A program made the translations under genes and the position numbers. The notes beneath the pieces were generated by a model, which saw only the letters and a list, made by a program, of their open reading frames with translations, did no database searches and was not told the DNA's origin. A DNA stretch of 64,000 bases from Parvibaculum sp041688015 (GTDB lineage: Bacteria > Pseudomonadota > Alphaproteobacteria > Parvibaculales > Parvibaculaceae): the NCBI GenBank assembly GCA_041688015.1, contig JBDNIY010000003.1, positions 39,166 through 103,165 of the forward strand. The letters are read 5' to 3'. Shown one piece after another: positions 1 through 9,772 of the stretch (within the stretch, counting starts at the first letter, position 1; each line of letters begins with the position of its first letter).

Positions 1-487
1 TTCATATTTTGGTGCCTGTATTGCTGGCATAGACCGCCGCTTTTGCAGCGGACACAGCCACCGTTAATTGGCCTAGATCTTATATCGGTGCCAACGTTGG
101 CTATGTCTGGAGCGATGTCGATTACAGCTCCGTCGTCGGAAGCGGCGGCATGTCGCCTGACACCGTCATTGGGGGCCTCCAGGCCGGGTACAACTGGCAG
201 TTCAGCAACAATATCGTGCTGGGCGCAGAAATCGGCGCTTCTCTTCTCGATGGCAATGACAGTAAGACGGATGCTCTTGGGATCGTGTCCACAAGACGCT
301 GACCGGCTGGGTTGCTGGTACCGGCGCTGAAAAGATGGTGACGCGGAACGTCTCACTGCGCCTTGACTATTCTTACTACGACTATGGCTCCGAAACGTTC
401 CACTACAATTTTGGTTTGTTTACTGGCACCGCAGAGGTGGACACGAAGGCTGACGTCGTCACACTTGGCGTGAATTACAGATTCTAA
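1..487 (+). pseudogene. Outer-membrane beta-barrel protein, truncated at the window edge and broken
   Basis: The frame at positions 3-302 reads the end of a signal peptide (LVPVLLA, then a TAG at 30-32, then TAAFAADTAT) and a barrel start (YIGANVGYVWSDVDY, LQAGYNWQF, LGAEIGASLLDG), ending in TGA at 300-302. A second frame starting near 299 continues with barrel strands (GWVAGTGAEK, VSLRLDYSYYDYGSE) and ends in a C-terminal Phe (GVNYRF) at 485-487, typical of Omp25/RopB-type 'outer membrane immunogenic' proteins. Between the two halves the usual middle strands are absent. The gene therefore carries a nonsense codon in the signal peptide, a large internal deletion and a frame change. Seen: broken frames and barrel motifs. 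Inferred: former surface porin-like protein, now non-functional. The 5' end lies outside the window. Confidence 0.8.
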
Positions 488-497
488 CCGACAGCTA

Positions 498-533
498 GAT
501 CAGGTCGGCCTTCGGGTTGACCTGATCTTCTTT
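498..533 (+). terminator. Rho-independent terminator of the OMP gene
   Basis: A 13-bp stem (498-510 with 515-527, two G-U pairs) closed by a TTCG tetraloop and followed by TTCTTTC. It lies 10 bases after the barrel gene's TAA. The surviving terminator shows that the OMP unit once ended here. Confidence 0.8.
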
Positions 534-929
534 CAGCGAAGGCTGTTCCTCTGCAAACTTCAAAATCGCCAATTGGCACCAACGTCCGTCGAAAACCAGC
601 ACCTTAAAGGGTGTTGTATTTGTTTTAAAAGGATGGAAAAGACGTTTTTCAAGGGCAATTGGCGGGCCACGACCGATGAAGATGATCACTACGAATACGC
701 TGTAGCGCTATGACGGAACGTAGAAGCACTGCCTATCGTGGCGACGTCGGTGCACACTCACCCACCGTCATCGCTCGCCCAAACGCTGATTGACCTTGAG
801 CAACCGTTCTCAATTGTTCACGCAGAACTTTAGATTTTATTCACATAACAACGGCTCTGTTTTTCACACTTTGTGAACGACGCCGGGGATTGGGACAGCT
901 AAACCTCCATCATAACGAAGGAGGCAAGC
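534..929. other. Gene-poor stretch between the OMP remnant and the unknown operon
   Basis: I see no supported gene here. A short minus-strand frame (495-689) needs a GTG start without a ribosome site and its last codons are the terminator hairpin, so it is not annotated. The right part (about 830-929) should carry the promoter of the downstream operon. An AAGGAGG ribosome site lies at about 918-924. Confidence 0.5.
863..877. promoter_or_regulatory. Palindrome upstream of the four-gene operon, possible operator
   Basis: TTCACA-CTT-TGTGAA is a perfect 6-bp inverted repeat with a 3-base spacer, about 53 bases before the first start codon of the operon. Its size and position suit a repressor site, but no regulator is identified, so the role is inferred. 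Confidence 0.4.
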
Positions 930-1220
930 ATGATCCCTTTAACCCAGCACGCATCACTCAGGTGCGCTCAGCGCGGCATTCGGGCTGAGTTTCTTGACGA
1001 CCTGATCCGGCTTTCGGACGTCGAAACGCCGATTGGATCAAACTGCCGACTATTCCGCGTGAGCCCTCGCGCCGGTCGCCAACACGCAGAGCGTGATCGG
1101 CTGTCGCGCTATGCCGTCATCTGGAGCGATGACAGCCAATCTGTGGTGACCGTTCTTCCGGTTCAACGTGGACGATCCGGGCGCCGCTATCGGCACAGTG
1201 TTCGCGGAGGTTCGCAATGA
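930..1220 (+). CDS. Small DUF4258-like protein, first gene of the unknown operon
   Basis: 96 residues with a strong ribosome site (AAGGAGG) just before the ATG. The N-terminus TQHASLRCAQRGI and the later RYAVIWSDDSQSVVTVLP match the layout of DUF4258 proteins (H..R..QRGI, then two strands ending in a hydrophobic V-TV), a family with an RNase-toxin-like (BECR/RelE-type) fold. The match is by eye and weak. Its TGA overlaps the next gene's ATG (ATGA), so the two are translationally coupled. The C-terminal 20 residues are Arg/Gly-rich. It could be a nucleic-acid-binding or toxin-like partner of the following genes. Function unknown. Confidence 0.65.
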   Translation: MIPLTQHASLRCAQRGIRAEFLDDLIRLSDVETPIGSNCRLFRVSPRAGRQHAERDRLSRYAVIWSDDSQSVVTVLPVQRGRSGRRYRHSVRGGSQ

Positions 1221-2668
1221 CCGCGACCGTGCTGCCATTCGCGAGGCCCAGTGCCGAGGGCGCGCGTGAGAAAGCCAGCGAAGAGCGGACGGCCAGTGAG
1301 ATCGATCGGCGCGCGTTCATAAGAGAAATTCGGGGGGTGCTGGACTCTCCCAAGGGCAAAGCAAAACTTCAGCGGAGGCTGCGCCGAGACGAAGATGCTG
1401 TCCTGTTGGCGAAGCGGCTCGGAGCCGATCTTGAAGTGCTGAAGAAGCGAGAACGCGGTGCTCTCTCCAAAACGCTGGCGCGTGCAGACATAAAGCCTAC
1501 CGAACGCGCTCGATTTGCGATGTTTGCCGACGATACCGCTTCGGGAAAGCGGATTCGCGCGCTCCACCGTTATCGGAGGCTTTCGGATGCGATTGCCGAA
1601 GCCTTGGGGCAGGACGAGGACCTGTTCCTTTACGAGAAGCTGGACGGCATTAATCTTGTCGAGACGGAGGAAACTGGCACCGACGAAGCAGCCAAGTTTG
1701 GCCTCCTTCTCAACCAGATGGCAAAGGCCGTGGCCGAGCGGACGGGGCTGAGCGATTTCTTCGATTTGGCCGCGAGAACGCCTGGCATGATGGATGAGTG
1801 GGGACATTTTCAGCCCTCCACGATGACCGTGCTTCGCGACCGGGCGCATGAGGATGGGTTCGATCATTGGACCGAGCAACAGCCGATACCATCGGTTCCG
1901 GTTTGCCGTATCCTGGAGCAGACAATTCATGGACGAGCTAGAGTTGCGCCGTGGGCGAAGTTGTCCCCCCGGAATCTTCCGAAGCTCGTGCAAGCGGTGG
2001 ACGGACCAAGTTCCGTTGAGGCCGTGGATATCACTGTTGAGGTTTGGCGGGAGATCGGGCTGGCGATCGGGGAACGGTATCAGCAGGGCGCGATTGGCCC
2101 GATGTTTTCGGGGCGGGCGCACATCAAGGTCATCATCGGCGGTGTTGTCGCAACGCCTTTTTACCCGTGGACGCTGGAGCACTTCTTTTCCGATCAGCCC
2201 GCACTTTTGGTCGATGGTGACCGCTGGACGGCTTGTAGGGCCGAGCTTGATCTGGATGACGCGTTTTCGGATGCCTGGGTAGAACCAAGCCCGCCTCCCG
2301 GAGAACCAAACTACTCTGTCGAGCACTATTACTTCAGCAAGCATCCGGTGAACGCTTGGACGCTCCGCCACTTGCTAGATCGGTCCGAAGCCGAACTACC
2401 AAACGCCGAAAGCCTGCTGCCCGAAGTCGGGCCAGACGAGCGCCTCGATGCTTATCGGTTTCGTGGTGAAATCGGCCAGCGTTTTGAAACCGCTCTATTT
2501 TCTGGTGCCCTAGAGCGCGCGCTGAGCGCCGACATTGAGCGGCTAAAAGACGGGCTCAATCGATACTTGACCGAACGCCAGGGAAAATTCGCGGCCCAAG
2601 ACGACGTGATGATGGCCCGCTGGAAAGACGCTGAGCGTGCGGATGCTGACGGACCGGAGGAAGATTGA
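1217..2668 (+). CDS. Unknown 483-residue protein, second gene of the operon
   Basis: The start overlaps the previous stop by ATGA. I recognise no domain. The first 140 residues are charged and helical (RRAFIREIRGVLD, KLQRRLRRDEDAVLL), the middle (about 150-330) is mixed alpha/beta with many Trp and Pro, and the C-terminus is again helical and acidic (ERADADGPEED). There is no signal peptide or membrane segment, so it is probably cytoplasmic. Its size, its lack of recognisable relatives and its tight coupling to a nuclease gene would fit the effector or sensor of a phage-defence or element-maintenance system, but that is inference from context only. Confidence 0.75.
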   Translation: MTATVLPFARPSAEGAREKASEERTASEIDRRAFIREIRGVLDSPKGKAKLQRRLRRDEDAVLLAKRLGADLEVLKKRERGALSKTLARADIKPTERARFAMFADDTASGKRIRALHRYRRLSDAIAEALGQDEDLFLYEKLDGINLVETEETGTDEAAKFGLLLNQMAKAVAERTGLSDFFDLAARTPGMMDEWGHFQPSTMTVLRDRAHEDGFDHWTEQQPIPSVPVCRILEQTIHGRARVAPWAKLSPRNLPKLVQAVDGPSSVEAVDITVEVWREIGLAIGERYQQGAIGPMFSGRAHIKVIIGGVVATPFYPWTLEHFFSDQPALLVDGDRWTACRAELDLDDAFSDAWVEPSPPPGEPNYSVEHYYFSKHPVNAWTLRHLLDRSEAELPNAESLLPEVGPDERLDAYRFRGEIGQRFETALFSGALERALSADIERLKDGLNRYLTERQGKFAAQDDVMMARWKDAERADADGPEED

Positions 2669-2670
2669 CC

Positions 2671-3675
2671 ATGAAACCTAATGTGACCGAAAGTTCTATC
2701 GATCGTGTTCTCGCGCGCCTGCTTACTTCCAGCACCTCCGTGGCCCAGGCGTTCCTTGAGGCCGCTGCACCCACAAAAGGAGACCTGACATTTGACCGCG
2801 TAACGGTCAGCGCCCAAGTGCCTCATCTCGGCACTCACGGCACCGCCGATTTGGCCCTGCGTCTCTGGTCTGAGAACCGATTGCAGGCGCTGATCCTGAT
2901 TGAAAACAAGATCGATGCCGGGTTCACGCCCGACCAACCGGCACGATATGCGCTCTGCCGAGACACGCATTTGACGAGTCAATCGGCGCTCGTCGTGGCG
3001 ACGTTGCTGGTCTCGCCCTCGATATACATCGCAGGGTCACGGCTGAAAGATGCCTTCGACGGGACGCTGAGTTACGAGCGCCTCTTACCCTTCCTCGAAG
3101 GGCCAGATCGTGCTTCGATGGAATTAGCGATCGAGCGCGCAGCCAGCCCCTACGAACCCCTTCCTGTCGCAGCCGTCATGGGCTTCTTCGACGGCTACGC
3201 TGCGATTGCCGCTGAGACGTTCTCAGACCTTAAAATCAAGACCAATCCCAACAGCGCGAACGCTCGACCCGAAGCGTCACGAACCATCTATTTTGACGCA
3301 CGCGCCAGCGGCTTTCGCCAGTACGTCTTTCTGAAAAAGGGGGATAAGCCCGCGAGCATACGGGTGTCACATCAATGCTGGGATTCGACCGCGCCTAGCG
3401 CCAGCGTCAAATTGATGCTCGACGGCTGGGCCGGCCACGTCGGCACGGCAAGTGGGTTTCTTCAGCCAGCACTGAAGCGCAGCGGACTATACCTGCGACC
3501 GGCAGGCCGCAGCTTGGCGTTGGTCGCTCACACGAAGCGGCTCGATAACATGCGTCCTGCCGACGAACAGCGCGCTGCGATCGAGGAAGCGCTGCACCAG
3601 CTTCGCCATATCAGAGATGTTTGGAACGGCCTGGAAGGCTTGCTCGCGCAGACCGCCGCAGCCGTGAAATCATGA
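2671..3675 (+). CDS. PD-(D/E)XK-family nuclease-like protein
   Basis: I chose the ATG at 2671 (334 residues) over the in-frame TTG at 2665 because GGAGG lies about 10 bases before it; it starts two bases after the previous stop. Residues 55-93 hold a textbook nuclease core: D60 in GTADLALRL, then ILIENKIDAGF with E78 and K80, then QPARY (Q89, Y93), the QxxxY motif of RecB/PDDEXK_4-like enzymes. These residues would bind Mg2+ and cut DNA. The remaining 240 residues show no recognised domain and may bind the target or a partner. The product is cytoplasmic. The catalytic residues all appear intact, which argues for an active enzyme. The gene overlaps the next one by ATGA. Confidence 0.8.
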   Translation: MKPNVTESSIDRVLARLLTSSTSVAQAFLEAAAPTKGDLTFDRVTVSAQVPHLGTHGTADLALRLWSENRLQALILIENKIDAGFTPDQPARYALCRDTHLTSQSALVVATLLVSPSIYIAGSRLKDAFDGTLSYERLLPFLEGPDRASMELAIERAASPYEPLPVAAVMGFFDGYAAIAAETFSDLKIKTNPNSANARPEASRTIYFDARASGFRQYVFLKKGDKPASIRVSHQCWDSTAPSASVKLMLDGWAGHVGTASGFLQPALKRSGLYLRPAGRSLALVAHTKRLDNMRPADEQRAAIEEALHQLRHIRDVWNGLEGLLAQTAAAVKS

Positions 3676-4355
3676 ACCCCGGGAAGGGTAACGCGCAGCT
3701 CGCGGGCTGCGCAGGCATGATCGTCATGGTTGTCGTCATCTACATCGGTGTCGAGGTTTCTGACAGCTTCTCGGGGTTCCTATGGACAATTGGCCTCGCA
3801 ACGCTTGGCACGATGACGACGGGAATTTGGGTACTCACGAAACTGTCTGCAGGCGCGGAGGAACGGCGACAGACGGCCATCAAGAAACTTACCGATGCGA
3901 GTATCTCGACAGCGAACGCGGTGACCTGCATCGATAGCGGAATCACGCTTGCCTGCGATCTCGTCGGCGGCCGTCTGGCGGTCGTTCAGTCCGGCACGTC
4001 TACCATGTTCATCTTGGCCGACGAAATCATCAAAATCACGATCAATGTGGATGGTCGAACGATCATTAAGATCGACAATCTGAGCGCCGCCGCTGGTGGA
4101 ATCATCGGCGGCGCGCTGGCTGGGAAAACGGGGCTATTGCTCGGCATACTGAGCGGGAAGAGGAAACGGTCTCAGAAGGCGTTTTCGGTCTCCTTGCAAA
4201 TCATCACCAGGAACGACACCCATCCCATGATCGACGTCGTATTGCTCGAAGACCCTACGGGCGTTGATCCTTCGGATGCGACGTATCGGACTGCGATTGT
4301 CAGCGCGGAACGCTTTCGTGCCGACGCTGATCGCCTTCTTCGGTCGGCTCGATAA
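3672..4355 (+). CDS. Membrane protein with two N-terminal helices, last gene of the operon
   Basis: The ATG at 3672 overlaps the nuclease stop, which favours it over the upstream in-frame start at 3621. The product is 227 residues. Two hydrophobic segments (about 10-28 and 33-55: MIVMVVVIYIGVEV and LWTIGLATLGTMTTGIWVL) form a hairpin anchor. The soluble part has beta-rich segments and a Gly-rich stretch (AAAGGIIGGALAGKTGLLLG, about residues 137-156) that could insert in or pack on a membrane. I do not recognise the family. Its place behind a nuclease recalls defence operons whose membrane component executes or localises the response, but no homology supports this. Confidence 0.7.
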   Translation: MNPGKGNAQLAGCAGMIVMVVVIYIGVEVSDSFSGFLWTIGLATLGTMTTGIWVLTKLSAGAEERRQTAIKKLTDASISTANAVTCIDSGITLACDLVGGRLAVVQSGTSTMFILADEIIKITINVDGRTIIKIDNLSAAAGGIIGGALAGKTGLLLGILSGKRKRSQKAFSVSLQIITRNDTHPMIDVVLLEDPTGVDPSDATYRTAIVSAERFRADADRLLRSAR

Positions 4356-4689
4356 CTCGGCAATTGATGGCCCAGTCAGCCGCCTGTGGTCTTGAGGAAG
4401 GTGGAGGAAGATGACGGCAAGATAAAGCGAGATTCCTCGCTGCCGGAACTTCGTTCCTAAGTATCTGTCTGCACATTGTTTTTTGGAGCCCCGTCAGCCC
4501 GATTGCAAGGTGCGCCGGTGGCACCCTTGCCATTTCATCCAGTGTTTTCAATGGCGAACTGGGTGCCACTCGCGAGGTGCAGTGATTGTCATTCCGCCGT
4601 TCGCCGCCGGCTGCAAGTATTTACGCGCCACGCCACCACACTACGTTTTGCTCGCTTGCATTGCCGATACCGACGCTCATCGTCGGGTA
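4356..4689. other. Hairpin-rich intergenic region before the relaxase, candidate oriT
   Basis: Three inverted repeats lie in a row: AGCGAG-attc-CTCGCT (4426-4441), GGAAC-ttc-GTTCC (4445-4457) and GCAAGGTGC-n7-GCACCCTTGC (4505-4530, one bulged base). None is followed by a T-run, so they are not ordinary terminators. Clusters of imperfect hairpins directly upstream of a relaxase gene are where origins of transfer are usually found. The nick site cannot be told from sequence alone. The first two hairpins could instead be an operon-end structure. Confidence 0.4.
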
Positions 4690-6792
4690 ATGTCGAACGA
4701 CGAAGACAGCTTCCGCATTCGCCCCGGCAAGGTCCGCGACCGTGGCGCAGGCGCTGCCCGGACGGCGCGCCCGCGCCCCGTGCGAGCGCGGCCAAAGACC
4801 TTCATCGGCGAGGTGCATCAGGCTATCCGCCGAGCTGGCGGCAACCCCAATCGTCCGGCCGGGACCGGGAAGGGAAGCGGGCGATGCAATGCGCGGGGCC
4901 GGGGCGCTCAGACCGCGGCCGAGTTGAAGGGCCGGAACGGGTGGAGCCGTGAGGCGGGCGGGGTCCGCACCCGGTCGCGGCGGGTGGCGGTGAAGGCCCG
5001 CATCGTGAAGCTCAATCCGCAGCGTGGGGCGGCGCGCGGGCGGCAGTTCGTCAGCGCCAAGGCCGTGGACGCGCATCTTCGCTATCTGGAGCGCGATGGC
5101 GTGACCCGCGACGGCGAGAAGGGCCAAGTCTATTCCGCTGGCCAGGACATCGCTGATGGTCCGGCCTTCCTCGACCTGTGCCGCGAGGATCGGCATCAGT
5201 TCCGTTTCATCGTGTCGGCAGAGGAAGGCGTCGAGCTGTCCGACCTGCGGCAGACGACCCGCGACCTGATGGCGCAGATGGAATCCGACCTGGGAACAAA
5301 GCTCGACTGGATCGCGGTCGATCACCATAACACCGGCCACCCGCACACCCACATCCTCCTTCGTGGCGTCACCGATGACGGCAAGCGTCTCGACATTGCG
5401 GGCGACTATATCGCCCACGGCATCCGCGAGCGGGCGAGCGAGATTGTTACGCTGGAGCTGGGCCGCCAGACCGAGCAGGAAGTCAGCCGCCAGCTTGAGC
5501 GCGAGGTGGACGCCGAGCGCTTCACCCGGCTCGACCGGATGCTGATCGCCGAGCAGCAGGCCAGCAACGAGTTCGCCGACCTTCGCCCCGACAAGGACAT
5601 GGCCGAGACCATGCGGCAGAACCGGGCGCTGCTGATTAACCGTGCCCGCAAGCTGGAGCGCATGGGGCTGGCCACCGAGCGCACGCCGGGCATCTGGACG
5701 ATATCGGCCCGGGCCGAACCAATGCTCCGCGAGCTGGGCACACGCGGCGGCGACATCAAGACCATGCATCAGGCGCTGGAGCGCGAAGGCATCGCGGAGC
5801 AGCGGGGATATGCGGGCTATACGGTGCATCGTGCCACCCCGACCGAACGCATCGTCGGCCGCGTCGTCGCCAAGGGGCTGGGCAGCGACGAGTTGGGCCA
5901 GCAGATCGGCCTGACCATCGACGGCGTGGAGGGGCGCGTCCACCACCTGGAGGTTCCGGCAAGCAAGGCGGAAGACATCCGGCGCGGCAGCATCATCGCG
6001 GTGGAGCCGCCGCCGAGCGTCCCACGCGCCGCCGATCGCAATATTCTCGCAGCCACCGATGCAGGCGGCGTCTACAGCCCGGCCGCACACCGCGAGCAGG
6101 CGCTGGCACGGCTCGGGGCCGATGACGCCGACGCCTATGTCCGCAGCCATGTGCGCCGCCTGGAGGCGCTGCGCCGTGCCGGAATCGTCGAGCGCGTCCA
6201 TGCCGAGCACTGGACCATTCCCGCCGACCTGTCCGAGCGCGGCCTCGCCTATGACCGCCGGCGGTTCGGGAACGGCCCGCGAATCGAGGAGTTGTCGCAC
6301 CTGCCGCTCGACCGGCAGGTGCGCCACGAGGGCGCGACATGGCTCGACCGCACCATGCTGGAAGGCGGGCGTGATTCGATGCCGCACACCGGGTTCGGCG
6401 GCGACGTCCGCGCCACCTGGGAGAGGCGCAAGCAGGCGCTCGCCGACATGGGCTATGTCCGTGACCTTGGCGGCGGCAGGTTCAGGGCGCCTTCCGACCT
6501 GATCGCGCAACTGGAGAGCGCCGAAATCAATCGGGTCGGCAAGGCGTTTGCCGCAGAGCGCGGCCTCGACTGGCAACCGACCGGGGCCAATGACCGTGTA
6601 TCGGGCAGGCTTGTCGGCCAGGCCCAGCTCAGCAGCGGACGGTTCGCCATGATCGACAATGGCCTGGGGTTCCAACTCGTGCCGTGGAACGACAGCTTGA
6701 GCAAACGCCTCGGCCAGCAAGTTGACGGAATCCCCATGCCTGGTGGCGGCATCGACTGGACGTTCGGACGGCAGCGGGGACTTGGGCTGTAA
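4690..6792 (+). CDS. Relaxase/mobilization nuclease (MobA/VirD2 type) with DUF3363 C-terminus
   Basis: This 700-residue protein would nick the element's oriT and lead the strand into a recipient cell. The N-terminus (MSNDEDSFRIRPGKVRDRG) resembles the start of DUF3363 relaxases, which is why I prefer the ATG at 4690 to the in-frame one at 4483. The three-histidine metal site is visible in DHHNTGHPHTHILLRG (about residues 216-231), after a VDAHLRYLERDGV segment. The C-terminal 400 residues match the winged-helix-like repeats of the DUF3363 part and end in FQLVPWNDSLSKRLGQ. No coupling protein or secretion genes follow, so the element is probably mobilizable rather than self-transmissible. The gene is visibly G+C-richer than the operon to its left. 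Confidence 0.88.
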   Translation: MSNDEDSFRIRPGKVRDRGAGAARTARPRPVRARPKTFIGEVHQAIRRAGGNPNRPAGTGKGSGRCNARGRGAQTAAELKGRNGWSREAGGVRTRSRRVAVKARIVKLNPQRGAARGRQFVSAKAVDAHLRYLERDGVTRDGEKGQVYSAGQDIADGPAFLDLCREDRHQFRFIVSAEEGVELSDLRQTTRDLMAQMESDLGTKLDWIAVDHHNTGHPHTHILLRGVTDDGKRLDIAGDYIAHGIRERASEIVTLELGRQTEQEVSRQLEREVDAERFTRLDRMLIAEQQASNEFADLRPDKDMAETMRQNRALLINRARKLERMGLATERTPGIWTISARAEPMLRELGTRGGDIKTMHQALEREGIAEQRGYAGYTVHRATPTERIVGRVVAKGLGSDELGQQIGLTIDGVEGRVHHLEVPASKAEDIRRGSIIAVEPPPSVPRAADRNILAATDAGGVYSPAAHREQALARLGADDADAYVRSHVRRLEALRRAGIVERVHAEHWTIPADLSERGLAYDRRRFGNGPRIEELSHLPLDRQVRHEGATWLDRTMLEGGRDSMPHTGFGGDVRATWERRKQALADMGYVRDLGGGRFRAPSDLIAQLESAEINRVGKAFAAERGLDWQPTGANDRVSGRLVGQAQLSSGRFAMIDNGLGFQLVPWNDSLSKRLGQQVDGIPMPGGGIDWTFGRQRGLGL

Positions 6793-6864
6793 GCGCTCGG
6801 ATAGTGGGTCGGCACTCGGCAGTCGGTCGATGGATTGGGCGCGCCGCTACGAAGTCAACGGGGC

Positions 6865-6893
6865 TTGCCTGGTGACCCATTGAGTGGTACATA
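6865..6893 (+). promoter_or_regulatory. Promoter of higBA
   Basis: TTGCCT (-35), a 17-base spacer and TACATA (-10) lie just upstream of higB. The near-palindrome GTACATATAC covers the -10 box, a place where HigA-type antitoxins commonly bind to autoregulate. The operator role is inferred. Confidence 0.55.
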
Positions 6894-6914
6894 TACATTT
6901 CTTGGAGCCGGGCA

Positions 6915-7211
6915 ATGATCGTGAGCTTTCGGGATGGCTGGTTGCGGGACTTCTTCGTCGAGGATGTCCGGTCCCGCAAAATCCCGCCCGACCTTGAAAG
7001 CCGCGTCTTTGGCAAGCTCCAGATGATCGACGATGCGACGACGGATCAGGACTTGCGCATCCCCCCGAGCAACCATTTCGAGAAGCTGCGGGGCCAGCTT
7101 GAGGCGTTCCATTCGATCCGCGTCAACAAACAATGGCGGCTGATCTTTCGATGGAACGGCGGCAAGGGCGAGGCGAGCGACGTGTATCTGGACGACCACA
7201 GCTATGATTGA
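6915..7211 (+). CDS. higB: HigB-type toxin (RelE/ParE superfamily)
   Basis: 98 residues. The C-terminal half carries the HigB signature: RIPPSNHFEKLRGQLEAFHS, then IRVNKQWRLIFRW and DVYLDDHSYD. Enzymes of this family cut mRNA on the ribosome and are neutralised by the HigA antitoxin, here encoded 9 bases downstream. This toxin-first order is typical of higBA. The element location suggests a role in element maintenance. Confidence 0.88.
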   Translation: MIVSFRDGWLRDFFVEDVRSRKIPPDLESRVFGKLQMIDDATTDQDLRIPPSNHFEKLRGQLEAFHSIRVNKQWRLIFRWNGGKGEASDVYLDDHSYD

Positions 7212-7220
7212 GGTGACGCC

Positions 7221-7529
7221 ATGTTGATGACCAAGCGCAAGCCGGTGAGCGTCGGCGAGATTCTCACCAAGGAGTTCATGGAGCCGATGGGGCTGACCCA
7301 GGCGGCACTGGCCGAGGCGATGGGCGTGCAGCGCAAGCACGTCAACGAACTGTGCAACGACCGCCGCAACATCACCGCCGCGACCGCGCTGATCCTGTCG
7401 CGCGTGTTCGGCAACAGCCCAGACTTCTGGCTGAACGTGCAGCGGCGCAATGACCTTTGGGAAGCGATGCACAGCCCGAAGGAGCGGGAGCGAATCGACC
7501 GCGCAAAACCGCTCAGGAAAGCGGCATGA
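7221..7529 (+). CDS. higA: HigA-type antitoxin, Xre-family DNA-binding protein
   Basis: 102 residues with a helix-turn-helix: MGLTQAALAEAMGVQRKHVN followed by ELCNDRRNITAATAL. The C-terminal ALILSRVFGNSPDFWLNVQ is characteristic of HigA. It binds and neutralises HigB and represses the shared promoter. GAGGTG lies just upstream of the ATG. An ATG three codons later is an alternative start. Confidence 0.88.
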   Translation: MLMTKRKPVSVGEILTKEFMEPMGLTQAALAEAMGVQRKHVNELCNDRRNITAATALILSRVFGNSPDFWLNVQRRNDLWEAMHSPKERERIDRAKPLRKAA

Positions 7530-7659
7530 CGGCGCGGCAACCTTTGCCAGCCCTGCCGTCCGCTGCCGCGCGCCAGTATCTGCGCGCCACAGTGCGATGC
7601 GTAGGACAGAGTAGAGAAATGCTATTCTTTCAACGCCCTGGTTCGGCGACTCTGGCGCA

Positions 7660-7884
7660 ATGGCCCGAGTCTTCCGCCCTTGTCCGCCCACGGCATCCGA
7701 GCAGCTTCACGCGCTGCTTGGCGAGCCGTGGCCGTTTCCGGGCCGACCGCCCAAACACGATCTTTCGACCTGGACCGTCACCGACGACTGGCCCGAGCGG
7801 GTGCCTGTCACGCAGGCCGAGGTGGACCTGTTCGAGGCATGGTTCGGCGACCTTTTCGAAGAGATGTTCGGGCCGTGCCAATGA
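7660..7884 (+). CDS. Small protein of unknown function between higA and the recombinase
   Basis: 74 residues, Trp- and Pro-rich N-terminus (EPWPFPGRPPKHD) and an acidic amphipathic C-terminus (QAEVDLFEAWFGDLFEEMF). There is no clear ribosome site before the ATG, which weakens the call, but the composition is protein-like, the frame is free of stops and it ends 18 bases before the recombinase start. It might be an accessory factor of the recombinase or a small anti-restriction-like protein; neither is shown. Confidence 0.55.
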   Translation: MARVFRPCPPTASEQLHALLGEPWPFPGRPPKHDLSTWTVTDDWPERVPVTQAEVDLFEAWFGDLFEEMFGPCQ

Positions 7885-7902
7885 TGTGAGGAGCTTGGCC
7901 AA

Positions 7903-9645
<1,743 letters not shown>

Positions 9646-9772
9646 ACCGGGGGCTTGGGCGCGCACAAGGCTTCAATCGCCCCGATTTCCGCCTTTTGCG
9701 CCTCGTTGCCCTTTTATTTGGCCAAGCCCGCCCCACAACCCTGCTACAGTAGCGCGAATGAGGAAACGCTAG

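Noticed and set aside
495..689. Minus-strand 64-codon ORF right of the OMP remnant
   Set aside because: Its start is a GTG without a ribosome site, an in-frame stop lies shortly upstream, and its last codons are the terminator hairpin. It might be a gene fragment but cannot be supported.
805..825. LexA-type box (GTTC...GTTC) before the unknown operon
   Set aside because: The two GTTC blocks are six bases apart; the alphaproteobacterial SOS box needs seven.
1187..2371. 394-codon minus-strand frame over the unknown operon
   Set aside because: It has no ribosome site and low-complexity composition; the plus-strand genes are coupled and have proper starts.
4621..6720. 699-codon open frame antisense to the relaxase
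   Set aside because: A long stop-free antisense frame is expected in G+C-rich coding DNA; it has no domain and the sense strand encodes clear relaxase motifs.
4597..7592. Similar ~18-base strings near 4614-4631 and 7574-7591 (agtat.t.cgcgccac)
   Set aside because: The match is short, with mismatches, in G+C-rich DNA and without a shared context, so chance is likely.
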